Source: JBQTII01 sp052387905 | GTDB taxonomy: Bacteria > Actinomycetota > Actinomycetes > Sporichthyales > Sporichthyaceae | Assembly (NCBI GenBank): GCA_052387905.1 | Contig: JBQTIR010000039.1 | Location: forward strand, 1 to 11,057 | DNA length: 11,057 nucleotides | Reading direction: 5' to 3' | Shown: positions 1 through 5,907 of the stretch, one piece after another | Numbering within the stretch: position 1 is the stretch's first letter | Layout of the letters: the number at the start of each line of letters is the position of its first letter | Made by a program: the position numbers and the translations under genes | Notes under the pieces: model-generated | Seen by the model: the letters and a program-made list of their open reading frames with translations, nothing else | What the model was told of the DNA's origin: nothing | Databases searched by the model: none

Positions 1-246
1 CCACAGCAGGGCCACCACTGCCGACCCGCACTCCGCCCCGTCCAGCCCAGCATCCCCAGCCACCCCGCGACGCCAGCCACCGCTCTTCCCGATGGCAAGC
101 CGACCCGCACCGCAGGCGCCCCCCGGGCGCCGAGGAGCGGAAGCGGCGCGGCAGCCCTCTTTGACCTGCACCACCCGATATCTCACCCCGCCCCGCCACC
201 CCTACGCGCCAGCACTCTGCTACCCCCACGACCACCAGTTCCGTAG
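1..246 (+). other. Unassigned Pro-rich stretch; possible C-terminal tail of an upstream gene
   Basis: No recognisable domain is visible. Frame 1 is open from the window edge to a TAG at 244-246 and encodes a Pro/Ala/Arg-rich stretch with mostly G/C third positions. Frame 3 is open to a TGA at 162-164 and is also Pro/Arg-rich. Either could be the low-complexity end of a protein that begins before the window, but in DNA this C-rich all frames stay open easily. I cannot choose between a coding tail and non-coding DNA. Confidence 0.2.
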
Positions 247-346
247 CGGCGTAGTCGAGGAGATAGCAATGGCCTCGGTGCGCCCGATGGCAGCGCAGAG
301 TTCGCTGGCGGGTCGCCACCGGTTGGCCCGCGTTCATCTCCCCGTT

Positions 347-358
347 CACACCGGTGTG
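347..358. promoter_or_regulatory. 12-bp perfect palindrome upstream of the small membrane gene
   Basis: CACACCGGTGTG is a perfect palindrome ending 46 bp before the ATG at 405. Its ACCGGT core (350-355) recurs at 318-323, 32 bp or about three helical turns away, inside the weaker inverted repeat GCCA-ccggt-TGGC (315-327). A dimeric repressor or activator site is possible. No regulator gene can be assigned to it and no clear promoter hexamers are seen here. Confidence 0.25.
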
Positions 359-404
359 GGATCAAGGGATACGACGGAATACGTCGAACCCGAAGGTGGT
401 CGAC

Positions 405-803
405 ATGAACGGCGTCATGACCGCACAGATCCGATCGCTCACCCCGGCCGTGCAGGCCGCCTACCTCGCCGCGGTTGCCACATTGGCCGCAGATCTGATC
501 ATCACCGGCGGCCACGGACCGCTGGAGTGGCTCCTTCTGATGGCGGCGACCGCGCCGTTCTCGTTCCTCGCCGCACCGGCCGCAGCCACGCTGCTGGCCG
601 GCCACGCCGGCGCCTCCTCGCTGGTGATGGAGATCCTGCTCGGTGCGCTCTGGGTCGCGCTGTGGGTTGCGGCGGCCCGGATCAACGTGGCGTTGTTGTC
701 CGGACCACGCCGGCGCTTCGCGCCGGTCTCCGAGCCCGCAGCGCGCTCGCGCGGGACTCGGGCGGTCGCCGGCCACCGCCGGTTCGTCCCAGAGGCGGCC
801 TGA
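405..803 (+). CDS. Small hypothetical membrane protein (132 aa)
   Basis: The function is unknown. From the ATG at 405 the protein has a short polar N-terminus, then hydrophobic stretches at about residues 13-33, 38-65 and 72-93 (three likely TM helices), and an Arg-rich cytoplasmic-looking tail of about 35 residues. The start at 405 is preferred over a GTG at 354 because AAGGTGG (394-400 region) sits just upstream and because the extra N-terminal residues are polar and uninformative. A second ATG at 417 is also possible. The layout recalls the small actinobacterial SCO4225-type membrane proteins, but that resemblance is weak. It stands alone on the + strand and converges on the ferredoxin reductase gene with only 10 bp between the two stop codons. 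An Arg/His-rich overlapping frame starting at 269 has a good ribosome site but an implausible composition. Confidence 0.6.
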   Translation: MNGVMTAQIRSLTPAVQAAYLAAVATLAADLIITGGHGPLEWLLLMAATAPFSFLAAPAAATLLAGHAGASSLVMEILLGALWVALWVAAARINVALLSGPRRRFAPVSEPAARSRGTRAVAGHRRFVPEAA

Positions 804-813
804 CTGCAAACGG

Positions 814-2124
814 TCAGACCTTGGCGGCGTCGAGCAGCCCGTCCCAGGTGTGCAGCTTCACGCGGGCGTTCGGGCGCTTGGTGCCAAGCTCGATCTCGGC
901 CACGTCGATGGCGGCCCAGCCATCGAGGGTGACCAGGCGCGGGATGCGTTCGGTGATCAGCGCCAAGGCGGACCCCGGTGTGACCTGACGTTCCATTAGT
1001 AAATCGCGGTCGGCCAGCAGGACCGCGACCGTCTCGGAGGCGTCGGACCGGTTGGTTCCGATCACGCCCGTGGCGCCGCGCTTGATCCACCCCGCGGCGT
1101 ACTCCCCGAGGGCAACGGCGCCGCCCACCACGCGGTGCTCGGAGGTGGGGATCGTCGAGGTCGCGTGGTCGTAAGGGACGCCTTCGGCGGGAACCCCGAG
1201 GTAGCCAATCGAGCGCAGCACCATTGACACCGGCAGTGTGCGGGTCTCTCCTGGCCGGCCGACCTCCAGCGCCTCGACCTTGCCGTCTCCGTGGATCGCC
1301 GCCGGCGGGGAATAGAAGTGCACATGCAGCCGTCGGGACGCGCCGGTGAGCGGGCGGTCGGTCCAGGAGCGCAGCTCGGCGACCAAGCGGTTGACGTTCT
1401 TGTCCTCGCTCTGTCCGAGGCCGTCGAAGGCGGCAGCATCGACGATCACGTCGACGTCATCCAGTTCGCCCATCTCGCGCAGTTCTTTGATGGTGAACTT
1501 CACGTGCTCGGGCCCGCGGCGACCGACGATGTGCACCTCCCGCACGTCGGAGGCGCGCAGCGCGGCCAGCACATCGTCGGGGACATCGGTCTCGGCCATC
1601 TCCTCAGGCCTGCGGACCAGGACGCGCGCCACGTCAAGGGCGACGTTGCCCAGCCCGATCACGGCGACCGCCCGGTGTCCGGTCAGGTCGTAGGTTCCGG
1701 CGTCGGGGTGCCCGCTGTACCAGGCGACGAAATCGGTCGCCGCGACGTTACCGTCGAGCTCCTCTCCCGGGATGCCCATGGGCCGGTCCGCGGACGCCCC
1801 GAAGGTGTAGACCACCGCGTGATAGTCGGCCACCAGCTCTTCGGCGGTGACGTCACGACCGAGGGTGACGTTGCCGAAGAAGCGCACCGTAGGTTGGTCC
1901 AGGACCTTCTGCAACGTGCCGGCGAGGATCTTCATCTTGAGATGATCCGGCGCCACGCCGTAGCGCAGCAGGCCGAAGGGAACCGGCAGCCGGTCGAAGA
2001 TGTCGACCTCGGTGTTCGGGTCCTTCTTGAGCAACGCGTCGGCAGTGTAGATGCCGGCCGGTCCGGCGCCGACGACAGCTACACGCAGGGGAATCGCAGG
2101 GTTCGGGGCATCCACAGCAGTCAC
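814..2124 (-). CDS. fprA: FprA-like NADPH-ferredoxin reductase (FAD, adrenodoxin-reductase type)
   Basis: This is a soluble flavoenzyme expected to pass electrons from NAD(P)H through FAD to the small ferredoxin encoded just upstream, and so to the P450. At 436 aa it is full length for the family. The FAD-binding Rossmann motif GAGPAG is at residues 19-24, followed by the family signature RLPVPFGLLRYGVAPDH (45-61). The NAD(P) domain carries GLGNVALDVAR (157-167) and GRRGP (201-205). The C-terminal FAD-contact motif GWIKRGATGVIGTN is at 345-358. It is the last gene of the SDR-P450-ferredoxin operon. The start is a GTG (2124-2122) without a clear Shine-Dalgarno sequence, lying directly after a small inverted repeat, so its translation may be weak or controlled. 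The symbol denotes the FprA family; FprB-type paralogues share these motifs. Confidence 0.93.
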   Translation of the reverse strand: MTAVDAPNPAIPLRVAVVGAGPAGIYTADALLKKDPNTEVDIFDRLPVPFGLLRYGVAPDHLKMKILAGTLQKVLDQPTVRFFGNVTLGRDVTAEELVADYHAVVYTFGASADRPMGIPGEELDGNVAATDFVAWYSGHPDAGTYDLTGHRAVAVIGLGNVALDVARVLVRRPEEMAETDVPDDVLAALRASDVREVHIVGRRGPEHVKFTIKELREMGELDDVDVIVDAAAFDGLGQSEDKNVNRLVAELRSWTDRPLTGASRRLHVHFYSPPAAIHGDGKVEALEVGRPGETRTLPVSMVLRSIGYLGVPAEGVPYDHATSTIPTSEHRVVGGAVALGEYAAGWIKRGATGVIGTNRSDASETVAVLLADRDLLMERQVTPGSALALITERIPRLVTLDGWAAIDVAEIELGTKRPNARVKLHTWDGLLDAAKV

Positions 2125-2125
2125 C

Positions 2126-2142
2126 TGTCGAGGTTATCGACA
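2126..2142 (-). promoter_or_regulatory. Inverted repeat abutting the ferredoxin reductase start
   Basis: TGTCGA and TCGACA form a perfect 6-bp inverted repeat with a 5-nt loop. On the minus strand it ends one base before the GTG start of the reductase, where a ribosome site should be, and no Shine-Dalgarno is visible there. It could be an RNA hairpin limiting initiation or a small operator. There is no direct evidence for either role. Confidence 0.35.
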
Positions 2143-2172
2143 AGCCCCGGCCGGAAGATCCGACCGGGGCTT
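2142..2172 (-). terminator. GC-rich intercistronic hairpin between ferredoxin and reductase genes
   Basis: AAGCCCCGG (2142-2150) pairs perfectly with CCGGGGCTT (2164-2172). An inner CGG/CCG pair closes a 5-nt loop after one mismatch. In the direction of transcription it lies 23 bp past the ferredoxin stop. It lacks a U-tract, which is common for high-GC actinobacteria, so it may be a partial terminator or an mRNA-stabilising end that lowers reductase expression relative to P450 and ferredoxin. Confidence 0.5.
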
Positions 2173-2195
2173 CCCGTAGTTCATGTGAGGCAGGG

Positions 2196-2411
2196 TCACT
2201 CTTCGATGGTGATGATGCGTTCTGGGCAGACCTTCGCCCCGTACCGCGCCGACTCCTCCAGGCCCGGGGGGACCTCGACGAAGCTGCCGCGCTTGATGTT
2301 GTAGCCGTTGTCGTCGAGTTCGTAGACGTCGCCGGCCATCACCGCGCACCGGCCGTGGCCGGTGCAGCCCTGCTGGCCACCGTCGATTCCGAGTGCGATG
2401 TGCGCCTTCAT
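2196..2411 (-). CDS. P450-associated 3Fe-4S ferredoxin (71 aa)
   Basis: This is a one-electron carrier expected to shuttle electrons from the FprA-like reductase to the adjacent P450. At 71 aa it has the size and acidic character of single-cluster actinobacterial P450 ferredoxins. The cluster ligands fit the CxxXxxC...CP pattern: C16-T-G-H19-G-R-C22 and C62-P63. Histidine occupies the place of the second of four cysteines, so a 3Fe-4S rather than a 4Fe-4S cluster is expected, as in other P450 ferredoxins of this class. The acidic segment ELDDNG (31-36) is typical. The ATG at 2411 follows GGTGACGAG and lies 31 bp after the P450 stop, which indicates co-transcription. Confidence 0.93.
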   Translation of the reverse strand: MKAHIALGIDGGQQGCTGHGRCAVMAGDVYELDDNGYNIKRGSFVEVPPGLEESARYGAKVCPERIITIEE

Positions 2412-2442
2412 GATCTCGTCACCGTGGGCTTGTGTTGTTCGG

Positions 2443-3693
2443 TCACCATTGGAACGTGCAGGAACGCATGGAGCGCAGGAAGCCCGAGACGTAGGTGGGC
2501 TCGCCGCCGGGCTTCACGCTGAACTCGGGGATCCGCTTGAGCCACTCCTCGAACGTTGCCCGCAGCTCCAGGCGGGCCAGGTTCGACCCGATGCAGCGGT
2601 GGATTCCGACGCCGAATGCGGAGTGCAGCACGGTCTCGCGCGTGATGTCGATCTTCTTCGGGTCCTCGACGACACGCGGGTCACGCGAGGCGGCGCCGTA
2701 AACCATCATCACGTAGTCGCCCTCTTTGAGGGAACGACCGCCGAGCTCGACGTCCTTGGTGCAGGTGCGTCCCAGGGCCACAACCGGCGGGAAGACGCGA
2801 GCAAATTCCTCGATCGCGCGCGGCATGTAGGTGTCCATGTCGCTGATGAGGAGCTTGCGGGCCTCGGGGTTGGTGGCCAGCCAGTGCAGGCCACCGGCCA
2901 TCACGTAGGTCGTGGTCGCGATGCCGCCGAAGGTCATGTCGACCAGGACGCTGACCCGGTCCGCCCAGGTGGACTCCGTGCCGTCCTCGTAGGTGACGCC
3001 GGCCGCGATCATGTCGACCATGTCGCCGCGGGGCGGCTCCTTCGAGCGCTTCTCCAGGTATTCACCGAGGTACTGGAAGACGAAGCCGAACTTGGCCGCG
3101 CGCACCTCGGGGTCGAGGTTGAAGGTGCCGTCCTCGACGCCGTCCACGAGGCGGTCCAGGTCCTCGATCGGGACCCCGAGCACGTTCTTGAAGAACGCCC
3201 AGCCCGGCAGGAGCCCGCCCATCTCGGAGATGAACTCGCACTCGCCCTTGTCGATGAACGCGTCAATCAGGGTGTTGGCGTCGGCCCGGATCGTGGCCTC
3301 GTACTCCTTGATCGTCGCCGGACCCATGAACGGGTTCAGCGCCGAGCGCCACGCGGTGTGCAGCGGCGGGTCCGACTCTTCGGGGTAGAGGTAGGGCAGG
3401 CCCTCCGGGCGGTTGGGCATGTAACCCTTCGCCGCCGAGAAGGTGCGCCAGTTCTGTCCGACCTCGCGCACCACCTTGTTCTGCGTGGCCAGGTAGTAGC
3501 CCTCGCCGACCTTGCTGTGCGCGACGGGGCACTTCTCGACGAGGTCGTCGAGGATGTCGTAGTGGTGGGTGTTGAAGACCGGTGCGTCGAGGTCGAAGTC
3601 GTTGTAGATGTCGCGGCCGTACTTGGCGATCGACGCGTCAATCTCTTCCTGGGTCGGAATGTGGTACTCGGTTTCTTGAGCCTTGAATCCCAT
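2443..3693 (-). CDS. Cytochrome P450 monooxygenase
   Basis: This is a soluble class I bacterial P450 of 416 aa that inserts oxygen into an unidentified, probably hydrophobic substrate. The haem-binding loop FGVGIHRCIG is at residues 360-369, with C367 as the iron ligand. The K-helix ExxR is E296-F-A-R299. The helix-C haem-propionate contacts are H112xxxR116, within DPPLHTAWR. The I-helix oxygen-activation motif is unusual: residues 256-261 read GGIATT, so the usual acidic residue before the conserved threonine is alanine (A259), with T260 kept. The ATG start at 3693 is supported by AGGAGG (minus strand, 3709-3704) with a 10-nt spacer. The gene sits between an SDR and its ferredoxin and reductase, giving a complete redox chain. 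Hydroxylation followed by SDR oxidation of the alcohol is the likely sequence. I cannot assign a CYP family number. Confidence 0.96.
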   Translation of the reverse strand: MGFKAQETEYHIPTQEEIDASIAKYGRDIYNDFDLDAPVFNTHHYDILDDLVEKCPVAHSKVGEGYYLATQNKVVREVGQNWRTFSAAKGYMPNRPEGLPYLYPEESDPPLHTAWRSALNPFMGPATIKEYEATIRADANTLIDAFIDKGECEFISEMGGLLPGWAFFKNVLGVPIEDLDRLVDGVEDGTFNLDPEVRAAKFGFVFQYLGEYLEKRSKEPPRGDMVDMIAAGVTYEDGTESTWADRVSVLVDMTFGGIATTTYVMAGGLHWLATNPEARKLLISDMDTYMPRAIEEFARVFPPVVALGRTCTKDVELGGRSLKEGDYVMMVYGAASRDPRVVEDPKKIDITRETVLHSAFGVGIHRCIGSNLARLELRATFEEWLKRIPEFSVKPGGEPTYVSGFLRSMRSCTFQW

Positions 3694-3757
3694 GTGCTGA
3701 ATTCCTCCTCTGACCCGGGCGGGGCCGGCGAGCGCGTGGGCGGATGAGCGGCCGAGA

Positions 3758-3784
3758 GACTGCCGAGGTTAGCGCCCGGCAGTC
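3758..3784 (-). other. Intercistronic stem-loop between SDR and P450 genes
   Basis: GACTGCCG (3758-3765) and CGGCAGTC (3777-3784) form a perfect 8-bp stem with an 11-nt loop, 7 bp after the SDR stop codon. The 98-bp gap is the longest within this operon. The hairpin may be an RNA-processing or partial termination site that uncouples SDR from P450 levels. There is no U-tract. Confidence 0.4.
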
Positions 3785-3791
3785 GCCTGCG

Positions 3792-4532
3792 TCAGAGCAG
3801 CGTGTAGCCGCCGTCGATGAGGTAGTCGGAGCCGGTGATGAAGCCGGACTCGTCGCTGGCCAGGAAGACGGCGAGGCTGGCGACCTCACTCGCGTCGGCG
3901 ATGCGCTTGACGGGGTTGTTCGCGATGATCGCCTTGATCATCTCCTGCGGCAGGCTCGCAGTGATCGCGGTCTCGATGGTGCCCGGGCTGATCGAGTTGA
4001 CCCGGATCCCCTGCGCCGCGTTCTCGGCGGCAGCGGTCTTGGTCAGCATGACCACGCCGCCCTTGGCCGCGCAGTAGCTGGACATCTGGGGGAAGGCCAC
4101 GGTGGCCGCCATCGAGGCGGTGTTGATGATCGAGCCGCCGCCGTTCGCGAGCATGGCCGGGATCGCGTACTTGATCCCGAGGAAGACCCCGCGCAGGTTG
4201 ATCGACTGGACCTTGTCCCAGCCGTCCTCGGTCATGTCGGCCACCGGGGCGATCTCACCGTCGATGCCCGCGTTGTTGTACATGATGTCGAGCTTGCCGA
4301 AGGTCGATACGGCCGTGGCGATGCAGGCCTGGACGCTCTCGCCGTTGGAGACGTCGGTGTGGACGGACAGAGCGCCGTCGCCGAGTTCTTTGGCGATCGC
4401 CTCCTGCTGGCCGGAGATGTCGGCCAGGACGACCTTCGCGCCCTCAGCGTGGAACCGGCGGGCGGTGGCTGCGCCGATGCCTGAACCCGAGCCGGTGATG
4501 ATCGCTACCTTGCCGTCGAGCCGTCCGGCCAT
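3792..4532 (-). CDS. Short-chain dehydrogenase/reductase (classical SDR)
   Basis: This is an NAD(P)(H)-dependent alcohol/ketone oxidoreductase of 246 aa, the normal classical SDR length. The cofactor motif TGSGSGIG is at residues 13-20. D38 at the end of the second beta strand (VVLAD) favours NAD(H) over NADP(H). NNAG is at 86-89. The catalytic tetrad is N112, S140, Y153 and K157 (YCAAK), with the SPG loop at 182-184. As the first gene of the P450 operon it probably oxidises the alcohol made by the P450 to a ketone or aldehyde. The ATG at 4532 is chosen because it gives the standard SDR N-terminus (GRLDGKVAIITG) and has GGAG upstream. The frame stays open to 4724, but that extension would cross the promoter and is unlike the family. 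Cyclic alcohol, terpene alcohol and hydroxysteroid dehydrogenases share this type, so the substrate is open. Confidence 0.94.
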   Translation of the reverse strand: MAGRLDGKVAIITGSGSGIGAATARRFHAEGAKVVLADISGQQEAIAKELGDGALSVHTDVSNGESVQACIATAVSTFGKLDIMYNNAGIDGEIAPVADMTEDGWDKVQSINLRGVFLGIKYAIPAMLANGGGSIINTASMAATVAFPQMSSYCAAKGGVVMLTKTAAAENAAQGIRVNSISPGTIETAITASLPQEMIKAIIANNPVKRIADASEVASLAVFLASDESGFITGSDYLIDGGYTLL

Positions 4533-4604
4533 GGGTGTCCGCTCCGCTTCGTGTGGGGACCACCCGGCGCCGTCGCGCGGGTGATCCAAGGGGTGGTTGC
4601 GGAA

Positions 4605-4618
4605 CGAACGTACGTTCG
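4605..4618. promoter_or_regulatory. 14-bp perfect palindrome, probable operator of the P450 operon
   Basis: CGAACGTACGTTCG is perfectly palindromic and contains the -10 hexamer of the minus-strand promoter. A repressor dimer here would block RNA polymerase directly. The shape is like many TetR-family operators, but no TetR gene is in the window. The nearest regulators are the two divergent LuxR proteins. Confidence 0.6.
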
Positions 4619-4636
4619 CCGAGTGAGTGGTGTCAA
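4607..4636 (-). promoter_or_regulatory. Sigma-70-type promoter for the SDR-P450-ferredoxin-reductase operon
   Basis: Read on the minus strand, TTGACA (4636-4631, a perfect -35) is followed after 18 bp by TACGTT (4612-4607, matching TAnnnT). Transcription would begin near 4600, leaving a leader of roughly 70 nt before the SDR ATG at 4532. The -10 lies inside the 14-bp palindrome. Confidence 0.65.
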
Positions 4637-4724
4637 GACTCACATCCGAGCCTGGGAGCGGCGCTCTTCCCGGCTTGGCATCGCTCCGGCACGCGTCTTG
4701 ACGTGGGCTGACGCCAAGTGGCAC

Positions 4725-4736
4725 GGTTACCTAACA
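4725..4736 (+). promoter_or_regulatory. TTAC(S)TAACA element upstream of the LuxR pair
   Basis: GGTTACCTAACA contains the inverted arms GTTA and TAAC. It matches GCTTACGTAACA at 7155-7166, upstream of the membrane cluster, at 10 of 12 positions. It lies 16 bp before a strong ribosome-binding sequence. It could be a shared operator, possibly autoregulatory, or its TAACA part could belong to a promoter -10 (weak CTGACG at 4708-4713 upstream). Confidence 0.35.
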
Positions 4737-4752
4737 ATCGTTCGTCCGGCAC

Positions 4753-4760
4753 GGAGGAGG
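4753..4760 (+). promoter_or_regulatory. Consensus ribosome-binding site lacking a canonical start codon after it
   Basis: GGAGGAGG is the strongest Shine-Dalgarno in this intergenic region, but no ATG, GTG or TTG follows at normal spacing. The codon at the right distance and in the regulator's frame is GTC (4765-4767). Translating from there would add 16 plausible residues (…TSERERRQARIAG) to the first LuxR protein. See the finding on its start. Confidence 0.45.
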
Positions 4761-4812
4761 ACCGGTCGCGCCTACGTCTGAGCGGGAACGCCGGCAGGCT
4801 CGCATTGCCGGC

Positions 4813-5907
4813 GTGTGTGCCCGTGCCGAGGAGGTCCTTGCCGCCGACCCGGGACCCGACCTCGCGGCTGCCAACGCCAGCGCCGCCGAAGTCGGCGATC
4901 TCATCACCGAGCTCCGCATCCTGCTCAGCGGACCCAGCGTCGCGGGTGGTCACCACGGGGCGGGGGCGGACCTGGTCACCCTCGTCGGGGTTCTCGACCG
5001 GCTGCGCGAGCACGTCATGGCGGGGCGATTCGACGTCCTGGCCCGGATCCACGAAGCCCTCGCCCGGCTGCGCGCCCTGCCGTCGGTTGCGGAGTTGCTG
5101 CCCGGCGGGGCAGAGGAGCTCGCCCGCAGTTGCGGATTCGATCGCACCATGGTCTCGGCGTTGCGCGGGTCCTCCTGGCGGGCCGAGGCAGTGTGGATCA
5201 CGCCCGGTCACGACGCGGCGCTCGCCCGGCAGATCTCCGAGTACGTCACCGGCGGCTGGATCCCCCTCGGCTCCGGGGTGCTGGAGACCGAGTTGGCACG
5301 CCGCCGGGTACCCGTCCTGGTCCGCGACTCCGACAACCGCGACCGCGACAACCTGATGGCGGTCGCGCAGAGCCGGGCCTACGTTGCGGCGCCGATCGTT
5401 GCCAACGGTCGCGTCATCGGGTTCTTGCAGGCGGACTGCGTGGGAGTCGACCGCCGGCTGACCACGTTGGACCGCGACAACATCGCGAGCTTCGCGGAGG
5501 GTTTCGGCCTGGTCTTCGAACGCATCGCCCTGCTGGAGCGACTCGAACGCCAACGTGCGCGCGTGCATGAAGCGTTCGGTGCGACGGAGCGTCAGCTCTC
5601 CGGTCTGGACGACACCGAGACCGTGCTGATCCGCCGTGACCGGTCCTCGGTCGCGGTGGTGCGCCTGGCCGCCGGCCTGCGCAAGATCGCCGTCTCGCCG
5701 GTCGATCAGCTGCTCACGGTGCGCGAACGCCAGGTCGTGGAGCTGATGGTGGAGGGCGCGCGCAATCGGCAGATCGCGGACCGCTTGGTGATCGCGGAGG
5801 AGACGGTCAAGTCCCATGTCCGTTCGATCTCGCGCAAGCTTCGCGCGTCCAGCCGTGCGGATGCGGTGTCTCGCTACCTGCGGCTGCGGATGCGGGAGGG
5901 CGGATGA
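4813..5907 (+). CDS. GAF-domain LuxR-family transcriptional regulator 1
   Basis: This is a probable ligand-sensing DNA-binding regulator. From GTG 4813 it is 364 aa. Residues 1-88 are a helical N-terminal region. About 88-245 is a GAF-like sensor (SRAYVAAPI 187-195, GRVIGFLQAD 199-208, FAEGFG 227-232). Residues 299-358 are a LuxR/NarL-type HTH with the hallmark ETVKSHVRSISRKL. There is no receiver domain and no LuxI-type autoinducer domain, so it is neither a classical response regulator nor a quorum sensor. It is divergent from the P450 operon and overlaps its paralogue by 4 bp (ATGA), so both are probably made together. GTG 4813 is the first canonical in-frame start after the stop at 4732, but it lacks a good ribosome site. 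The true N-terminus may lie near 4765. Confidence 0.85.
   Translation: MCARAEEVLAADPGPDLAAANASAAEVGDLITELRILLSGPSVAGGHHGAGADLVTLVGVLDRLREHVMAGRFDVLARIHEALARLRALPSVAELLPGGAEELARSCGFDRTMVSALRGSSWRAEAVWITPGHDAALARQISEYVTGGWIPLGSGVLETELARRRVPVLVRDSDNRDRDNLMAVAQSRAYVAAPIVANGRVIGFLQADCVGVDRRLTTLDRDNIASFAEGFGLVFERIALLERLERQRARVHEAFGATERQLSGLDDTETVLIRRDRSSVAVVRLAAGLRKIAVSPVDQLLTVRERQVVELMVEGARNRQIADRLVIAEETVKSHVRSISRKLRASSRADAVSRYLRLRMREGG

Noticed and set aside
269..988. A frame starting at ATG 269 with AGGAG six bases upstream
   Set aside because: The ribosome site is good, but the product is Arg/His-rich, overlaps the hydrophobic membrane protein in another frame, and runs into the reductase gene antisense. 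A short leader peptide cannot be excluded.
2362..3747. A 461-codon open frame on the + strand opposite the P450 and ferredoxin genes
   Set aside because: It is antisense to two genes with intact motifs. Its product is Val/Gly/Arg/Asp-rich with no domain, as expected from the complement of high-GC coding DNA.
4533..4724. A longer N-terminus for the SDR starting at 4724
   Set aside because: The extra residues are unlike the family and would place the -35/-10 and palindrome inside coding sequence. ATG 4532 gives the standard N-terminus.
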